Below are positions 9,532 to 20,838 of a stretch of 64,000 nt of DNA, in pieces. Each line of letters begins with the position of its first letter. Position 1 is the stretch's first letter. The notes below the pieces were generated by a model that saw only the letters and a program-made list of their open reading frames with translations, was not told where the DNA came from and made no database searches. This DNA is from Franconibacter pulveris DSM 19144 (GTDB lineage Bacteria > Pseudomonadota > Gammaproteobacteria > Enterobacterales > Enterobacteriaceae). The stretch is from positions 305,523-369,522 of the forward strand of contig KK211222.1 of the NCBI GenBank assembly GCA_000621185.1, written 5' to 3'. The position numbers and the translations under genes are program-made.

Positions 9532-10581
9532 GTGGATTTAGTTTATGAATATGGCCTGTTTTTGGCCAAAATCGCGACGGTAGTCGTGGCGTTAGTTATC
9601 GTCATCTCGCTGATTTCGAATGTCGCACAGCGCAAGAAACATCAGCGCGGCGAGCTTCGCGTGACCCGTCTGAATGAACAGTACAAAACGATGCAGGAAG
9701 AGATAGCGGTTGCGCTGCTCGACACACATCAGCAAAAACAGTGGCATAAGGAACAAAAGAAGAAAGAGAAACAGGAAGCGAAAGCGGCTAAAGCGCGGGC
9801 AAAGCGTGGGGAAAGCGCGCCGTCCGGCAAGGCAACGCTTTACGTACTCGACTTCAAAGGCAGCATGGATGCCCATGAGGTCGCTTCGCTACGCGAAGAA
9901 ATTACCGCCGTGCTGGCCGTGGCGAAGCCGCAAGATGAGGTTTTGCTGCGTCTGGAGAGCCCCGGCGGCGTGGTGCATGGCTACGGTCTTGCTTCATCAC
10001 AGCTTCAGCGTTTACGCGATCGTAATATCCCTTTAACCGTTGCGGTAGATAAAGTCGCGGCAAGCGGGGGATACATGATGGCTTGCGTAGCCAACCGGAT
10101 TGTGGCGGCGCCTTTCGCCATTGTCGGCTCGATTGGGGTCGTCGCTCAGGTGCCTAACTTCAATCGCCTGCTTAAGCGCAACGATATCGATATCGAACTT
10201 CACACCGCCGGACAATACAAACGCACTCTGACCCTGTTTGGCGAGAATACCGAGGAAGGGCGTGAGAAATTTCGTGAAGACCTCAACGAAACTCATCAAC
10301 TCTTCAAGCAGTTTGTACAGACCATGCGCCCCTCATTAGATATTAATGAGGTCGCAACGGGCGAGCACTGGTACGGTTTGCAGGCGCAGGAAAAAGGGTT
10401 AGTGGATGAAATTCGCACCAGCGACGATTTGATTTTGCAGCAGATGCCGCAAAAAGAGGTGGTGAGCGTACGCTACACGCGCCGTAAAAAGCTGATGGAT
10501 AAGTTCACCGGCAGCGCGGCCCGGAGTCTGGACCGCCTGCTGCTCCGCTGGTGGCAGCGAGGAGAAAAACCGCTGCTGTAA
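9532..10581 (+). CDS. sohB: Inner-membrane peptidase of family S49 (SohB)
   Basis: A GTG start at 9532 gives 349 residues, the E. coli SohB length. One hydrophobic segment at about residues 8-29 anchors it in the membrane. A strongly charged Lys/Gln/Glu/Ala linker follows (about 60-95). The S49 (ClpP-like) domain carries the serine in KVAASGGYMMAC and the catalytic-lysine region TAGQYKRTLTL. SohB was found as a multicopy suppressor of htrA loss in E. coli and is thought to degrade periplasmic or membrane proteins. It is divergent from yciK and ends at a strong terminator. Confidence 0.95.
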   Translation: MDLVYEYGLFLAKIATVVVALVIVISLISNVAQRKKHQRGELRVTRLNEQYKTMQEEIAVALLDTHQQKQWHKEQKKKEKQEAKAAKARAKRGESAPSGKATLYVLDFKGSMDAHEVASLREEITAVLAVAKPQDEVLLRLESPGGVVHGYGLASSQLQRLRDRNIPLTVAVDKVAASGGYMMACVANRIVAAPFAIVGSIGVVAQVPNFNRLLKRNDIDIELHTAGQYKRTLTLFGENTEEGREKFREDLNETHQLFKQFVQTMRPSLDINEVATGEHWYGLQAQEKGLVDEIRTSDDLILQQMPQKEVVSVRYTRRKKLMDKFTGSAARSLDRLLLRWWQRGEKPLL

Positions 10582-10586
10582 CCTGG

Positions 10587-10613
10587 AAAACGAGGCTGTA
10601 CGCCTCGTTTTTT
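10587..10613. terminator. Terminator between sohB and yciN
   Basis: The hairpin AAACGAGGC / GCCTCGTTT with a five-base loop is followed by a T run. It reaches the last codon of the converging yciN gene. Confidence 0.82.
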
Positions 10614-10863
10614 AATCCTGCAGGTAATATTTCTCGGAAAGTTGGTGGGCGAGGTGTTTGAACATATTGAACACCGCTGTGCTTTTCGCGGTAGGTAAGC
10701 CTTGCTCATCAAGAAAATAGTTGCCCTGAAATACTAGCACGCCATTTTTTTGCTCAACATGTGTCGCTTCCATACCCGCCAGATAATCCTCATGCTCGCG
10801 AATGAGTTTATTGGCGTGAGCTAGCAACGTTTCACGATCGATAGGCTGAGTTTTTACTTGCAT
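10612..10863 (-). CDS. yciN: Small conserved protein YciN
   Basis: The start is at 10863 ([14 protein letters not shown]), preceded by AAGGAGAGG at proper spacing; this gives 83 residues as in E. coli YciN. The protein is mostly helical, soluble and conserved along its full length in enterics, including the C-terminal [16 protein letters not shown] segment. Its function is unknown. It is divergent from topA and converges on sohB. Confidence 0.92.
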   Translation of the reverse strand: MQVKTQPIDRETLLAHANKLIREHEDYLAGMEATHVEQKNGVLVFQGNYFLDEQGLPTAKSTAVFNMFKHLAHQLSEKYYLQD

Positions 10864-11264
10864 AATCCTCTCCTTATAGACTGCGCGTAGTGTACGCCTC
10901 ACAGAGGAAAGGTGGCAAATTTTCCCTGTTGCCGGCAGGGGGATTACGAGCTTTTACGTGGTAGCGTGAAACGCTTTTGCATGCTAATAAAGTTGCGTAA
11001 CGAATTTTATCAGGTAGAGTGTGACCCTTTCGCAAATCTGGCAACAGAATTGCTTGACATTCAACCTGAAGTTCGTCGTGCTGGTTTAACCTGTACGAAA
11101 ACCCTGTGGTCTCAACCACATGACGCGTTTTTAGTCTCTGCGGGCTTAAGTGATTTAAGGGTTGATATCCATTGACGCTGCCGCAATATAAAAGGCTCGT
11201 CGCCAGTGGAAGGTGCAGCAACGTGCGACGTATTCTGGAAGAATCCAATCAGGTAAAGGTGAAT
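10864..11264. other. Divergent yciN-topA intergenic region
   Basis: These 401 bases should carry the topA promoters, which in E. coli are several and supercoiling-sensitive, as well as the yciN promoter. No -10/-35 pair could be fixed with confidence. A plus-strand frame is open from 10912 to 11175 but has no good ribosome binding site and no recognised product, so it is not called as a gene. Confidence 0.5.
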
Positions 11265-13865
11265 ATGGGTAAAGCTCTCGTTATCGTTGAGTCCCCGGCA
11301 AAAGCCAAAACGATTAACAAATATCTCGGTAAAGACTACGTGGTGAAATCCAGCGTAGGCCACATCCGTGATTTGCCGACCAGTGGCTCCGCCCCTAAGA
11401 AAAGCGCTGACTCCGCCTCCACCAAAAAAGCGGCCGGCAAGGCCAAAAAAGATGAACGTGGTGCGCTCGTCAGCCGTATGGGCATCGACCCCTGGCACAA
11501 CTGGGAAGCACAGTATGAAGTGCTGCCGGGTAAAGAAAAGGTGGTTTCCGAGCTCAAGTCGCTCGCGGAAAAAGCCGATCATATCTATCTCGCAACCGAC
11601 CTTGACCGCGAAGGGGAGGCTATCGCCTGGCATCTGCGGGAAGTGATCGGCGGCGATGACAAACGCTACAGCCGCGTTGTCTTCAACGAAATTACCAAGA
11701 ACGCCATTCGTCAGGCATTTGAAAAGCCGGGCGAATTGAATCTCGATCGCGTAAACGCCCAGCAGGCGCGCCGCTTCATGGACCGCGTGGTGGGCTATAT
11801 GGTTTCCCCGCTGCTGTGGAAGAAAATAGCGCGTGGGCTTTCTGCAGGCCGCGTTCAGTCAGTCGCGGTGCGTTTAGTGGTGGAGCGCGAGCGCGAAATT
11901 AAGGCGTTTGTTCCGGAAGAGTATTGGGAAGTTGACGCCTCGCTTACCACGCCTTCCAGCGAAGCGCTGTCTGTCCAGGTTACGCATCAGCATGACAAGC
12001 CATTCCGCCCTGTCAGCCGTGATGAAACCATGGCGGCGGTGGAGCTGCTCAAGGGCGCGCAATATAAAGTTATAGAGCGTGAAGACAAACCCACCAGCAG
12101 CAAGCCTGGCGCTCCCTTTATTACATCTACCCTGCAACAGGCAGCAAGCACGCGTCTTGGTTTTGGCGTGAAGAAAACCATGATGATGGCGCAGCGTCTC
12201 TATGAAGCCGGGCACATTACCTATATGCGTACTGACTCCACCAACCTGAGTCAGGATGCGGTGAGCATGGTTCGCGGCTACATTGACAGCAACTTCGGTA
12301 AAAAATATTTGCCGGACGCGCCGAACCAGTACGCCAGTAAAGAAAACTCCCAGGAAGCGCACGAAGCCATTCGTCCTTCCGATGTGAGCGTGCTTGCGGA
12401 ATCGTTGAAGGATATGGAAGCGGACGCGCAGAAGCTCTATCAGCTTATTTGGCGCCAGTTCGTGGCCTGCCAGATGACGCCTGCGCAGTATGATTCCACT
12501 ACGCTCACGGTGGCGGCAGGCGATTTCCGCCTCAAAGCGCGCGGACGCACCTTGCGCTTCGACGGCTGGACGAAAGTGATGCCGGCGCTGCGTAAAAACG
12601 ATGAAGATCGCACGCTGCCAGCGGTAAACGAAGGCGATACGCTTTCATTAATCGAATTGACACCGGCTCAGCACTTTACCAAGCCGCCGGCACGCTTTAG
12701 CGAAGCCTCGCTGGTTAAAGAGCTTGAGAAGCGCGGAATTGGCCGCCCGTCTACTTATGCGTCCATTATCTCCACTATTCAGGACCGTGGTTACGTGCGT
12801 GTGGAAAACCGCCGTTTCTATGCGGAAAAAATGGGTGAAATCGTCACCGACCGCCTGGAAGAAAATTTCCGCGATTTGATGAATTATGATTTCACCGCGC
12901 AGATGGAAGACAGCCTTGACCGGGTAGCGAACCATGAAGCTGAATGGCGCGGCGTTCTGGACAGCTTCTTTAACGATTTTAACAAGCAGCTTGATACGGC
13001 TGAGAAAGATCCGGAAGAGGGCGGCATGCGCCCGAACCAGATGGTGTTGACCAGCATCGACTGTCCGACCTGCGGGCGCAAGATGGGGATTCGCACCGCC
13101 AGCACTGGCGTATTCCTCGGCTGTTCCGGCTATGCGCTGCCGCCGAAAGAACGCTGCAAAACCACCATCAATCTGGTGCCTGAAAATGAAGTGCTGAACG
13201 TGCTGGAAGGTGACGATGCGGAAACCAACGCGCTTCGCGCGCGCCGTCGTTGCGTCAAATGCGGCACGGCGATGGACAGCTACCTCATCGACCCGAAACG
13301 TAAGATTCATATTTGCGGTAATAACCCGACCTGCGACGGTTATGAGATTGAGGAAGGCGAGTTCCGCATCAAAGGCTACGATGGCCCGGTGGTGGAGTGC
13401 GAGAAGTGCGGTTCTGAAATGCACCTGAAAATGGGACGTTTTGGCAAGTACATGGCTTGTACCAACGAAGAGTGCAAAAACACCCGTAAAATTCTGCGTA
13501 ACGGTGAAGTCGCGCCGCCGAAGGAGGACCCGGTGCCGCTGCCTGAGTTGCCGTGCGAGAAATCAGACGCTTACTTTGTTCTTCGCGATGGCGCGGCAGG
13601 GGTTTTCCTTGCAGCGAACACCTTCCCGAAATCACGTGAAACGCGCGCGCCGCTGGTTGAAGAGTTACATCGCTTCCGCGATCGTCTGCCGGAAAAACTG
13701 CGCTATCTCGCTGACGCGCCGCAGGAAGACCCTGAAGGCAACAAAACGATGGTGCGTTTTAGCCGTAAGACGAAACAGCAATATGTTGCGTCTGAAAAGG
13801 ATGGCAAGGCGACTAACTGGTCTGCCTTTTACGTCGACGGCAAATGGGTCGAAGGTAAGAAGTAA
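11265..13865 (+). CDS. topA: DNA topoisomerase I (type IA)
   Basis: The start at 11265 ([17 protein letters not shown]) gives 866 residues, almost identical in plan to E. coli TopA. The TOPRIM domain is at the N-terminus, with VESPAKAKT and the acidic DLDREGEAI motif. The active-site tyrosine lies in ITYMRTDST (about residue 320). Three four-cysteine zinc motifs begin at CPTCGRKMG, followed by C-terminal ribbon domains. The enzyme relaxes negative supercoils in the nucleoid and prevents R-loops. An in-frame extension upstream of 11265 lacks family similarity and was not used. Confidence 0.98.
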   Translation: MGKALVIVESPAKAKTINKYLGKDYVVKSSVGHIRDLPTSGSAPKKSADSASTKKAAGKAKKDERGALVSRMGIDPWHNWEAQYEVLPGKEKVVSELKSLAEKADHIYLATDLDREGEAIAWHLREVIGGDDKRYSRVVFNEITKNAIRQAFEKPGELNLDRVNAQQARRFMDRVVGYMVSPLLWKKIARGLSAGRVQSVAVRLVVEREREIKAFVPEEYWEVDASLTTPSSEALSVQVTHQHDKPFRPVSRDETMAAVELLKGAQYKVIEREDKPTSSKPGAPFITSTLQQAASTRLGFGVKKTMMMAQRLYEAGHITYMRTDSTNLSQDAVSMVRGYIDSNFGKKYLPDAPNQYASKENSQEAHEAIRPSDVSVLAESLKDMEADAQKLYQLIWRQFVACQMTPAQYDSTTLTVAAGDFRLKARGRTLRFDGWTKVMPALRKNDEDRTLPAVNEGDTLSLIELTPAQHFTKPPARFSEASLVKELEKRGIGRPSTYASIISTIQDRGYVRVENRRFYAEKMGEIVTDRLEENFRDLMNYDFTAQMEDSLDRVANHEAEWRGVLDSFFNDFNKQLDTAEKDPEEGGMRPNQMVLTSIDCPTCGRKMGIRTASTGVFLGCSGYALPPKERCKTTINLVPENEVLNVLEGDDAETNALRARRRCVKCGTAMDSYLIDPKRKIHICGNNPTCDGYEIEEGEFRIKGYDGPVVECEKCGSEMHLKMGRFGKYMACTNEECKNTRKILRNGEVAPPKEDPVPLPELPCEKSDAYFVLRDGAAGVFLAANTFPKSRETRAPLVEELHRFRDRLPEKLRYLADAPQEDPEGNKTMVRFSRKTKQQYVASEKDGKATNWSAFYVDGKWVEGKK

Positions 13866-13882
13866 AATATAATTAATAGCTT

Positions 13883-13908
13883 AAGGCCGACTCCTGTCGG
13901 CCTTTTCT
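13883..13908 (+). terminator. topA terminator
   Basis: The hairpin AAGGCCGAC / GTCGGCCTT with loop TCCT is followed by TTCTTTTT. Confidence 0.85.
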
Positions 13909-13999
13909 TTTTATAACGCTGTTATTATTTTTTTTACATATCTATACACTAAAGCTATTAGTGATATAGTAGTTATAGCGTTCCCCTTTCTTATTATGA

Positions 14000-15022
<1,023 letters not shown>

Positions 15023-15030
15023 TCACTTTT

Positions 15031-15064
15031 GGCATCCTCAGCGAAACGGGGGATGCCTTTATTT
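15031..15064 (+). terminator. cysB terminator
   Basis: The hairpin arms GGCATCC and GGATGCC are followed by TTTATTTT, just after the cysB stop codon. Confidence 0.78.
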
Positions 15065-15374
15065 TCTCCACACGTAATTGAAATAAGAAAGAGAATCATC
15101 CGCGTGTTTATGCAGCCCTGCGACTTTCTCCTTATATTTAGCGCGGGTACTGTCACCAATTAGCGACAAAAATAGAAAATAATAAGCCTTAACGCAAATT
15201 CGCTACTTCAATAATTTATTTCACGTCAAAAGATTAATTATTCGATAGCAAAATGATCGTAAAGATGCTGGCTTTTCGGCTAAAGTTTATTTAGGATTTA
15301 TCTCATCTGATGATTAGTTGTACCAATTGTTTGGTGTGAACATGATAAGCGATGTCGATTGTACGAGGTTAGCA
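15065..15374. other. AT-rich intergenic region before ymiA
   Basis: These 310 bases are clearly more AT-rich than the neighbouring genes. They should contain the promoter for the small genes ymiA and yciX. No ORF with a ribosome binding site, no stable hairpin and no unambiguous promoter could be picked out by eye. Confidence 0.5.
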
Positions 15375-15503
15375 ATGCCATCAGGAAGTGAAGAGCCACG
15401 TAGGGATGCGGATCTGAAGCGCAAAGCGTGGACGGCCGTCTTTCTTGGCTCAGCGCTGTTCTGGATTGTGGTTGCGCTCCTTATCTGGCGTTTCTGGGGC
15501 TGA
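15375..15503 (+). CDS. ymiA: Small single-span membrane protein YmiA
   Basis: The ATG at 15375 has ACGAGG upstream at proper spacing and gives 42 residues: a charged N-terminus (SEEPRRDADLKRKAW) and one membrane span (AVFLGSALFWIVVALLIW). It matches E. coli YmiA, which as I recall starts four codons further up; here that codon is ACG, so the shorter start is the supported one. The function is unknown. It lies two bases before yciX, so the two are surely cotranscribed. Confidence 0.85.
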   Translation: MPSGSEEPRRDADLKRKAWTAVFLGSALFWIVVALLIWRFWG

Positions 15504-15505
15504 AA

Positions 15506-15685
15506 ATGGCTGTACGTTTACAAAGCTCAGCAGCTAAACGGAGATGTCAGCTTCGTGACAACCCTACTCGTGAGCAAGACCACAAAAATATGCCCCGGGA
15601 TGAGGTGTACGGACATTGGGAATTAACAGAACAGCAGCAGGCTTTTATCGCTCTGTTTACTGAAGAAGATCACAAAAAACATTAA
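15506..15685 (+). CDS. yciX: Small conserved protein YciX
   Basis: The ORF of 59 residues starts two bases after the ymiA stop (MAVRLQSSAAKRRCQ). It has a basic N-terminus and an acidic C-terminus (LTEQQQAFIALFTEEDHKK), with no membrane span and no recognised domain. Position and size fit yciX of E. coli, which lies between ymiA and acnA. It could start later, so the N-terminus is uncertain. Function unknown. Confidence 0.75.
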   Translation: MAVRLQSSAAKRRCQLRDNPTREQDHKNMPRDEVYGHWELTEQQQAFIALFTEEDHKKH

Positions 15686-15830
15686 ACGACACTTTGTGAA
15701 CCTGGTTTCAGGCTGTCAATAATGCATTCTTTTCATTTCTCCGGTTGAGAGAATAAACCTACACAGCAATAAGGCCGACAGATTAAACATGGTGTCGGGA
15801 TGAATGGTTTATTTTATTGGTGTGATAGCT

Positions 15831-15929
15831 ATGAATAATCAACGTACCCTCAAATACTGGTCATGGTTCGGCGCTTTTTCTGTCTCAGCGCTCTTCTGGA
15901 GCCAGATGGTCTGGATCTGCCTTCGCTAA
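15831..15929 (+). CDS. Putative 32-residue membrane protein (YmiC-like position)
   Basis: This is a 32-codon ORF beginning MNNQRTLKYWSWFGAF, with a basic head and one hydrophobic span (FGAFSVSALFWSQMVW) ending in Arg. The span shares the SALFW core and Trp-rich spacing with YmiA, 330 bases upstream. Its stop lies just before a strong terminator. It occupies the place where I recall E. coli carrying the tiny gene ymiC, upstream of acnA. The ribosome binding site is weak (GGTG at 10-11 bases), so translation is likely but not certain. Confidence 0.6.
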   Translation: MNNQRTLKYWSWFGAFSVSALFWSQMVWICLR

Positions 15930-15936
15930 TCCCCAT

Positions 15937-15966
15937 AATGCCCGGCTCGGCCGGGCATTTTGCTTT
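15937..15966 (+). terminator. Terminator after the small-gene cluster
   Basis: The ten-base-pair hairpin AATGCCCGGC / GCCGGGCATT with loop TCG is followed by TTGCTTTTTT. It separates the ymiA-yciX cluster from the acnA promoter region. Confidence 0.88.
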
Positions 15967-16097
15967 TTTCCTTTCTGTTTTCCTGCCGTTTAGCTTTTTG
16001 GGTTGTTATCAAATCGTTACGACATGTTTGTGTTATCTTTAAATACAGACCCTGACGGTTGTCAGGGTATCGCTATCCGAGGATTACAGGAGGAGCT

Positions 16098-18773
16098 ATG
16101 TCGTCAACCCTACGCGAAGCCAGTAAGGACACGCTGCAGGCGCTGGATAAAATCTATCATTACTACAGCTTGCCACTGGCGGCCAGGGAACTTGGAGATA
16201 TCACCCGGCTACCCAAATCTTTAAAAGTTTTACTCGAAAACATGCTGCGCTGGCAGGATAACGATACGGTTACCGCCGACGATCTGCATGCGCTGGCCGG
16301 CTGGCTGAAAAACGCCCATGCCGATCGCGAGATTGCCTATCGTCCTGCCCGCGTGCTGATGCAGGATTTCACCGGCGTGCCGGCGGTAGTAGACCTGGCC
16401 GCCATGCGAGAAGCGGTAAAACGTCTGGGCGGTGATGTTTCAAAAGTAAACCCGCTTTCCCCGGTCGATCTGGTTATCGACCATTCCGTCACCGTCGACC
16501 ATTTTGGCGATGATGATGCGTTTGAAGAAAACGTACGTCTCGAAATGGAGCGCAACCACGAACGCTATGTATTCCTGCGCTGGGGACAGCAAGCCTTCAG
16601 CCGCTTTAGCGTCGTACCGCCGGGCACCGGCATTTGTCATCAGGTTAACCTCGAATACTTAGGCAAAGCCGTCTGGAGCGAATTACAGGATGGCGTTATG
16701 GTCGCTTATCCCGATACGCTGGTCGGCACTGACTCCCATACGACGATGATTAACGGTCTCGGCGTACTGGGCTGGGGGGTAGGTGGTATTGAAGCGGAAG
16801 CGGCGATGCTCGGTCAGCCCGTCTCTATGCTCATCCCCGATGTCGTGGGTTTCCGCCTTACCGGCAAGCTCCGTGAAGGCATCACGGCGACCGACCTGGT
16901 GCTGACGGTAACGCAAATGCTGCGTAAACATGGCGTAGTAGGCAAGTTTGTTGAGTTTTTTGGCGACGGGCTGGACTCGTTACCGCTCGCCGATCGCGCG
17001 ACTATCGCTAACATGGCGCCGGAATATGGCGCGACCTGCGGCTTTTTCCCTGTCGATGACGTTACGCTCGGTTATATGCGCCTGAGCGGGCGCAGCGAAG
17101 AGCAAGTGGCGCTGGTGGAGGCTTACACTAAAGCGCAGGGGCTTTGGCGAAACCCTGGCGATGAGCCCGTGTTTACGAGCGTACTTGAACTTGACATGGG
17201 GGATGTTGAGGCAAGTCTGGCTGGCCCGAAACGGCCGCAGGATCGCGTGGCGCTGGGCGATGTGCCGAAAGCTTTCGCGGCCAGTACTGAGCTTGAGCTT
17301 AATACTGCCAGGAAAGACAAACAGCCTGTCACGTATACCTTGAGCGGGCATCAATATGAGCTTCCGGACGGTGCGGTGGTGATTTCGGCAATTACCTCTT
17401 GTACTAATACGTCCAACCCAAGCGTATTAATGGCGGCCGGGCTGCTCGCCAAAAAAGCGGTGACGCTGGGGCTTAAACGCCAGCCATGGGTAAAAGCCTC
17501 GCTGGCGCCTGGCTCAAAAGTGGTTTCCGACTATCTTGCCCGGGCTAAACTGACGCCTTATCTCGACGAACTGGGTTTTAATCTTGTCGGGTATGGGTGT
17601 ACCACCTGTATCGGTAACTCTGGTCCGCTGCCGGAGCCTATTGAACAAGCTATCAAAAAAGGCGATCTGACGGTTGGCGCCGTGCTGTCCGGCAACCGTA
17701 ACTTTGAGGGTCGTATTCATCCTCTGGTAAAAACTAACTGGCTCGCCTCGCCGCCGCTGGTAGTGGCTTATGCGCTGGCCGGCAACATGAATATTAACCT
17801 CGAAACCGAGCCGCTGGGACACGATCGCAAAGGCGACCCGGTGTATCTGAAAGATATCTGGCCTTCGACAAGCGAAATCGCCCGTGCGATGGAGCAAGTT
17901 TCCACGGAAATGTTCCGTAAAGAATATGCGGAAGTGTTTGAAGGCACGGACGACTGGAAGGCTATCAACGTTCAGGCTTCGGATACCTACGACTGGCAGT
18001 CAGATTCAACCTACATTCGCCTGTCGCCTTTCTTTGAGGAAATGCTGGCGGATCCCGCGCCGGTGCAGGATATCCATGGCGCGCGCATTCTCGCCATGCT
18101 GGGCGATTCGGTGACGACTGACCACATTTCCCCTGCGGGCAGCATCAAGCTCGACAGCCCGGCCGGGCGCTACTTACTGAGCCATGGCGTGGAGCGTAAC
18201 GACTTTAACTCCTACGGTTCACGTCGTGGCAACCATGAAGTGATGATGCGCGGCACGTTTGCGAATATTCGCATTCGCAACGAAATGGTGCCGGGTGTGG
18301 AAGGGGGGATGACCCGCCTGTTGCCGGGCGACGAAGTGATGTCAATCTATGATGCCGCGATGCGTTACCAGGAGAAAGGCACGCCGCTGGCGGTCATTGC
18401 CGGTAAAGAGTATGGTTCAGGCTCCAGCCGCGACTGGGCGGCAAAAGGACCTCGTCTGCTGGGCGTGCGCGTGGTTATCGCCGAATCGTTCGAACGTATC
18501 CACCGCTCAAACCTCATCGGGATGGGCATACTGCCACTGGAATTCCCGCAAGGCGTCACGCGTAAGACATTGGGACTCACGGGGGACGAGCGGATTGATA
18601 TCAGCGATCTGGCGAATATTACGCCTGCCGCCACCGTGCCGGTAACGTTGACCCGCGCAGATGGCGCGACTGAAGTGATTGATTGCCGTTGTCGCATTGA
18701 TACCGGTAATGAGCTGACCTATTACCGCAACGACGGCATTTTGCACTATGTCATCCGTAATATGCTGCGCTGA
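16098..18773 (+). CDS. acnA: Aconitate hydratase A
   Basis: The start at 16098 follows a strong AGGAGGAG site and gives 891 residues, as in E. coli AcnA. The three [4Fe-4S] cluster cysteines are in SCTNTSNP and CTTCIGNSG. The substrate-binding [10 protein letters not shown] segment lies in the C-terminal swivel domain. It interconverts citrate and isocitrate. In E. coli AcnA is the stable, stress- and stationary-phase enzyme, and the apo-form binds mRNA. The promoter must lie in 15967-16097; E. coli acnA is activated by SoxS and CRP, but I cannot place these sites here. Confidence 0.97.
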   Translation: MSSTLREASKDTLQALDKIYHYYSLPLAARELGDITRLPKSLKVLLENMLRWQDNDTVTADDLHALAGWLKNAHADREIAYRPARVLMQDFTGVPAVVDLAAMREAVKRLGGDVSKVNPLSPVDLVIDHSVTVDHFGDDDAFEENVRLEMERNHERYVFLRWGQQAFSRFSVVPPGTGICHQVNLEYLGKAVWSELQDGVMVAYPDTLVGTDSHTTMINGLGVLGWGVGGIEAEAAMLGQPVSMLIPDVVGFRLTGKLREGITATDLVLTVTQMLRKHGVVGKFVEFFGDGLDSLPLADRATIANMAPEYGATCGFFPVDDVTLGYMRLSGRSEEQVALVEAYTKAQGLWRNPGDEPVFTSVLELDMGDVEASLAGPKRPQDRVALGDVPKAFAASTELELNTARKDKQPVTYTLSGHQYELPDGAVVISAITSCTNTSNPSVLMAAGLLAKKAVTLGLKRQPWVKASLAPGSKVVSDYLARAKLTPYLDELGFNLVGYGCTTCIGNSGPLPEPIEQAIKKGDLTVGAVLSGNRNFEGRIHPLVKTNWLASPPLVVAYALAGNMNINLETEPLGHDRKGDPVYLKDIWPSTSEIARAMEQVSTEMFRKEYAEVFEGTDDWKAINVQASDTYDWQSDSTYIRLSPFFEEMLADPAPVQDIHGARILAMLGDSVTTDHISPAGSIKLDSPAGRYLLSHGVERNDFNSYGSRRGNHEVMMRGTFANIRIRNEMVPGVEGGMTRLLPGDEVMSIYDAAMRYQEKGTPLAVIAGKEYGSGSSRDWAAKGPRLLGVRVVIAESFERIHRSNLIGMGILPLEFPQGVTRKTLGLTGDERIDISDLANITPAATVPVTLTRADGATEVIDCRCRIDTGNELTYYRNDGILHYVIRNMLR

Positions 18774-18792
18774 ATTGCTTAGCGTCATGATA

Positions 18793-18822
18793 AAAAAAGG
18801 CCTGCATCAGCAGGCCTTTTTT
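18793..18822. terminator. Bidirectional terminator between acnA and ribA
   Basis: A symmetrical hairpin (AAGGCCTGC / GCAGGCCTT, loop ATCA) is flanked by an A run and a T run. It serves acnA on the plus strand and ribA on the minus strand. Confidence 0.9.
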
Positions 18823-19409
18823 CAGGGGAGCAGATGGCCCATTTTGGCCGCCTTGGTATCGAGATAATGCTCATTGTTGGGGTTGCGCCCGACGATAAGC
18901 GGCACGCGCTCGACAATATTGATGCCCGCCTCAGTAAGGATTTCAACCTTACGCGGATTGTTGGTCAGTAAACGTACTTCATCAACGCCGAGCAGTTTAA
19001 ACATGTCTGCGCAAAGGGTGAAATCTCGCTCATCGGCGGCAAAACCAAGTTGATGGTTGGCTTCTACGGTATCGTAACCCTGGTCCTGCAGTGCGTATGC
19101 GCGAATTTTATTCAGCAGGCCAATGTTCCGTCCTTCCTGGCGGTGATACAGCAGGATGCCGCGGCCTTCTTCAGCAATGTGCGAAAGCGCTGCTTCAAGC
19201 TGAAAACCGCAGTCGCAGCGCAGGCTGAATAACGCGTCGCCGGTTAAACATTCTGAATGAACGCGAGCCAGAACCGGCTCTTTGCCTGTAATATCCCCAA
19301 ATACCAGGGCCACATGGTCCTGCCCGGTCGCCAGTTCTTCAAAACCCACCATCAGGAAATCCCCCCAGGGGGTTGGCAGTTTGGCTTCTGCCACACGTTT
19401 AAGCTGCAT
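18822..19409 (-). CDS. ribA: GTP cyclohydrolase II
   Basis: The start at 19409 ([18 protein letters not shown]) gives 195 residues, the E. coli size. Zinc ligands are visible in [17 protein letters not shown]. The GTP-binding and catalytic residues lie in [12 protein letters not shown]. RibA performs the first committed step of riboflavin synthesis, opening GTP to a diaminopyrimidine. It is a single-gene unit divergent from pgpB. No FMN riboswitch is visible upstream; in enterics that element belongs to ribB. Confidence 0.97.
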   Translation of the reverse strand: MQLKRVAEAKLPTPWGDFLMVGFEELATGQDHVALVFGDITGKEPVLARVHSECLTGDALFSLRCDCGFQLEAALSHIAEEGRGILLYHRQEGRNIGLLNKIRAYALQDQGYDTVEANHQLGFAADERDFTLCADMFKLLGVDEVRLLTNNPRKVEILTEAGINIVERVPLIVGRNPNNEHYLDTKAAKMGHLLP

Positions 19410-19608
19410 GTGATTCTCCAGATTACATGACGCCTCGCGACGCCCGCCAGAACGCTGGCTTTCTGTTATCTTGCTATTTTGCCACAAGGCAGGAGCGTTC
19501 GCCTAATCACACTATCCACGGCTGTTTTTAAGCGCACTAAAGGGTACATTTGCAAGATTGCGTGATTTTTCAGTTATTCTTGAAGGACTTTGCACAAAAG
19601 GAGTGACT

Positions 19609-20376
19609 ATGCTGGCCATTGCTCGACGTACCGCCCTTGGCGCGCTTCTGCTGCTCATCATGCCGCTGTCGACCTGGGTTTCCGGGTGGCAATGGCAGCC
19701 AGGCGACAGCTCTTTATGGCTTAAATTCTTGTTCTGGATGACGGAAACAGTGACGCAGCCCTGGGGGATAATCACCCATGTTTTACTCTGCGCCTGGTTT
19801 CTCTGGTGCCTGCGTTTCCGGCTCAAGGCAGCGCTTACGCTGTTTGCGATCCTGGGCATGGCAATTATGCTGGGGCAAGGGAGCAAGTCATTGATTAAAG
19901 AACAGGTTCAGGAACCGCGCCCGTTTGTCATCTGGCTTGAAAAAACCCACGCTATCCCGGTTGACGAGTTCTACACTTTAAAACGCAAGGAACGAAGCGC
20001 ATTAGTGAAAGCGCAATTGCAGCATGAAACAAAAATACCGGGCTGGCTGCGCCGGCACTGGCAAAAAGAGACCGGTTTCGCTTTTCCTTCTGGTCATACT
20101 ATGTTCGCCGCGAGCTGGGCACTGCTGGGTGTCGGCCTGCTGTGGCCGCGTCGCAGAACCTGGACTATTGCGTTGCTGCTTGTCTGGGCGACGGGCGTAA
20201 TGGGCAGCAGAATGCTGCTGGGGATGCACTGGCCGCGGGATTTAGCGGTCGCCACGCTCATCTCCTGGCTGCTGGTAACGCTCGCGACATGGCTTGCGCA
20301 GCGATTGTGCGGGCCGTTAACCCCGCCTGTTGAGGAAAAAGTAGAAATCGACAAGCGCGAACATGACGATAGCTGA
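19609..20376 (+). CDS. pgpB: Phosphatidylglycerophosphatase B / undecaprenyl-diphosphate phosphatase
   Basis: The ATG at 19609, preceded by AAAGGAGTG, gives 255 residues. The protein is an integral membrane PAP2-family phosphatase with about six spans. The three catalytic motifs are visible: KEQVQEPRP, PSGHTMF and SRMLLGMHWPRDL. In E. coli it dephosphorylates phosphatidylglycerophosphate, undecaprenyl diphosphate and other lipid phosphates on the periplasmic side. It is divergent from ribA, and lapAB follows after 150 bases. Confidence 0.96.
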   Translation: MLAIARRTALGALLLLIMPLSTWVSGWQWQPGDSSLWLKFLFWMTETVTQPWGIITHVLLCAWFLWCLRFRLKAALTLFAILGMAIMLGQGSKSLIKEQVQEPRPFVIWLEKTHAIPVDEFYTLKRKERSALVKAQLQHETKIPGWLRRHWQKETGFAFPSGHTMFAASWALLGVGLLWPRRRTWTIALLLVWATGVMGSRMLLGMHWPRDLAVATLISWLLVTLATWLAQRLCGPLTPPVEEKVEIDKREHDDS

Positions 20377-20526
20377 ACGGTTGATATTTGATTTTTTAGC
20401 CTTATTTAATTGGGATGTCCTGTCGCTTTGAGATTTCGCGAAGGGTGCGAAAATGGTAACTTATAACGCGTTACGCTGAAGCCTGGACTGTTTTTTATAC
20501 GCACGAAGCCGCATACGGGAAGTCAT

Positions 20527-20832
20527 GTGAAATATTTACTCATTTTTTTACTGGTACTGGCGATTTTTGTTGTTTCGGTCACGCTGGGTGCGCAAAACGA
20601 TCAGCAGGTTACGTTTAACTACTTACTGGCCCAGGGAGAGTTTCGTATTTCTACGCTTCTCGCCTTTTTGTTTGCCGCAGGTTTTATTATCGGCTGGCTG
20701 ATTTGCGGCCTGTTCTGGCTGCGCGCAAGGCTGCAGCTGGCTCGCGCCGAGCGTAAAATCAAACGCCTGGAACAGCAGGTCGCGCCTGTGCCCGCGCCTG
20801 GCAGCGCTACTACGCCGGCCGTTAAGGATTAA
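20527..20832 (+). CDS. lapA: LPS assembly protein A
   Basis: This 101-residue protein has two membrane spans (about 2-21 and 41-64) and a basic cytoplasmic tail (RARLQLARAERKIKRLEQQ) that probably forms a coiled coil. It is colinear with E. coli LapA/YciS. LapA and LapB adjust the amount of LpxC, and thus LPS synthesis, together with FtsH and YejM. Only six bases separate it from lapB. In E. coli the pair is also read from a heat-shock promoter; none could be assigned here. Confidence 0.96.
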   Translation: MKYLLIFLLVLAIFVVSVTLGAQNDQQVTFNYLLAQGEFRISTLLAFLFAAGFIIGWLICGLFWLRARLQLARAERKIKRLEQQVAPVPAPGSATTPAVKD

Positions 20833-20838
20833 TTCGCT

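Noticed and set aside
18822-19487. Search for an FMN riboswitch upstream of ribA
   Set aside because: No conserved RFN-type helices were seen; in enterics this element precedes ribB, not ribA.
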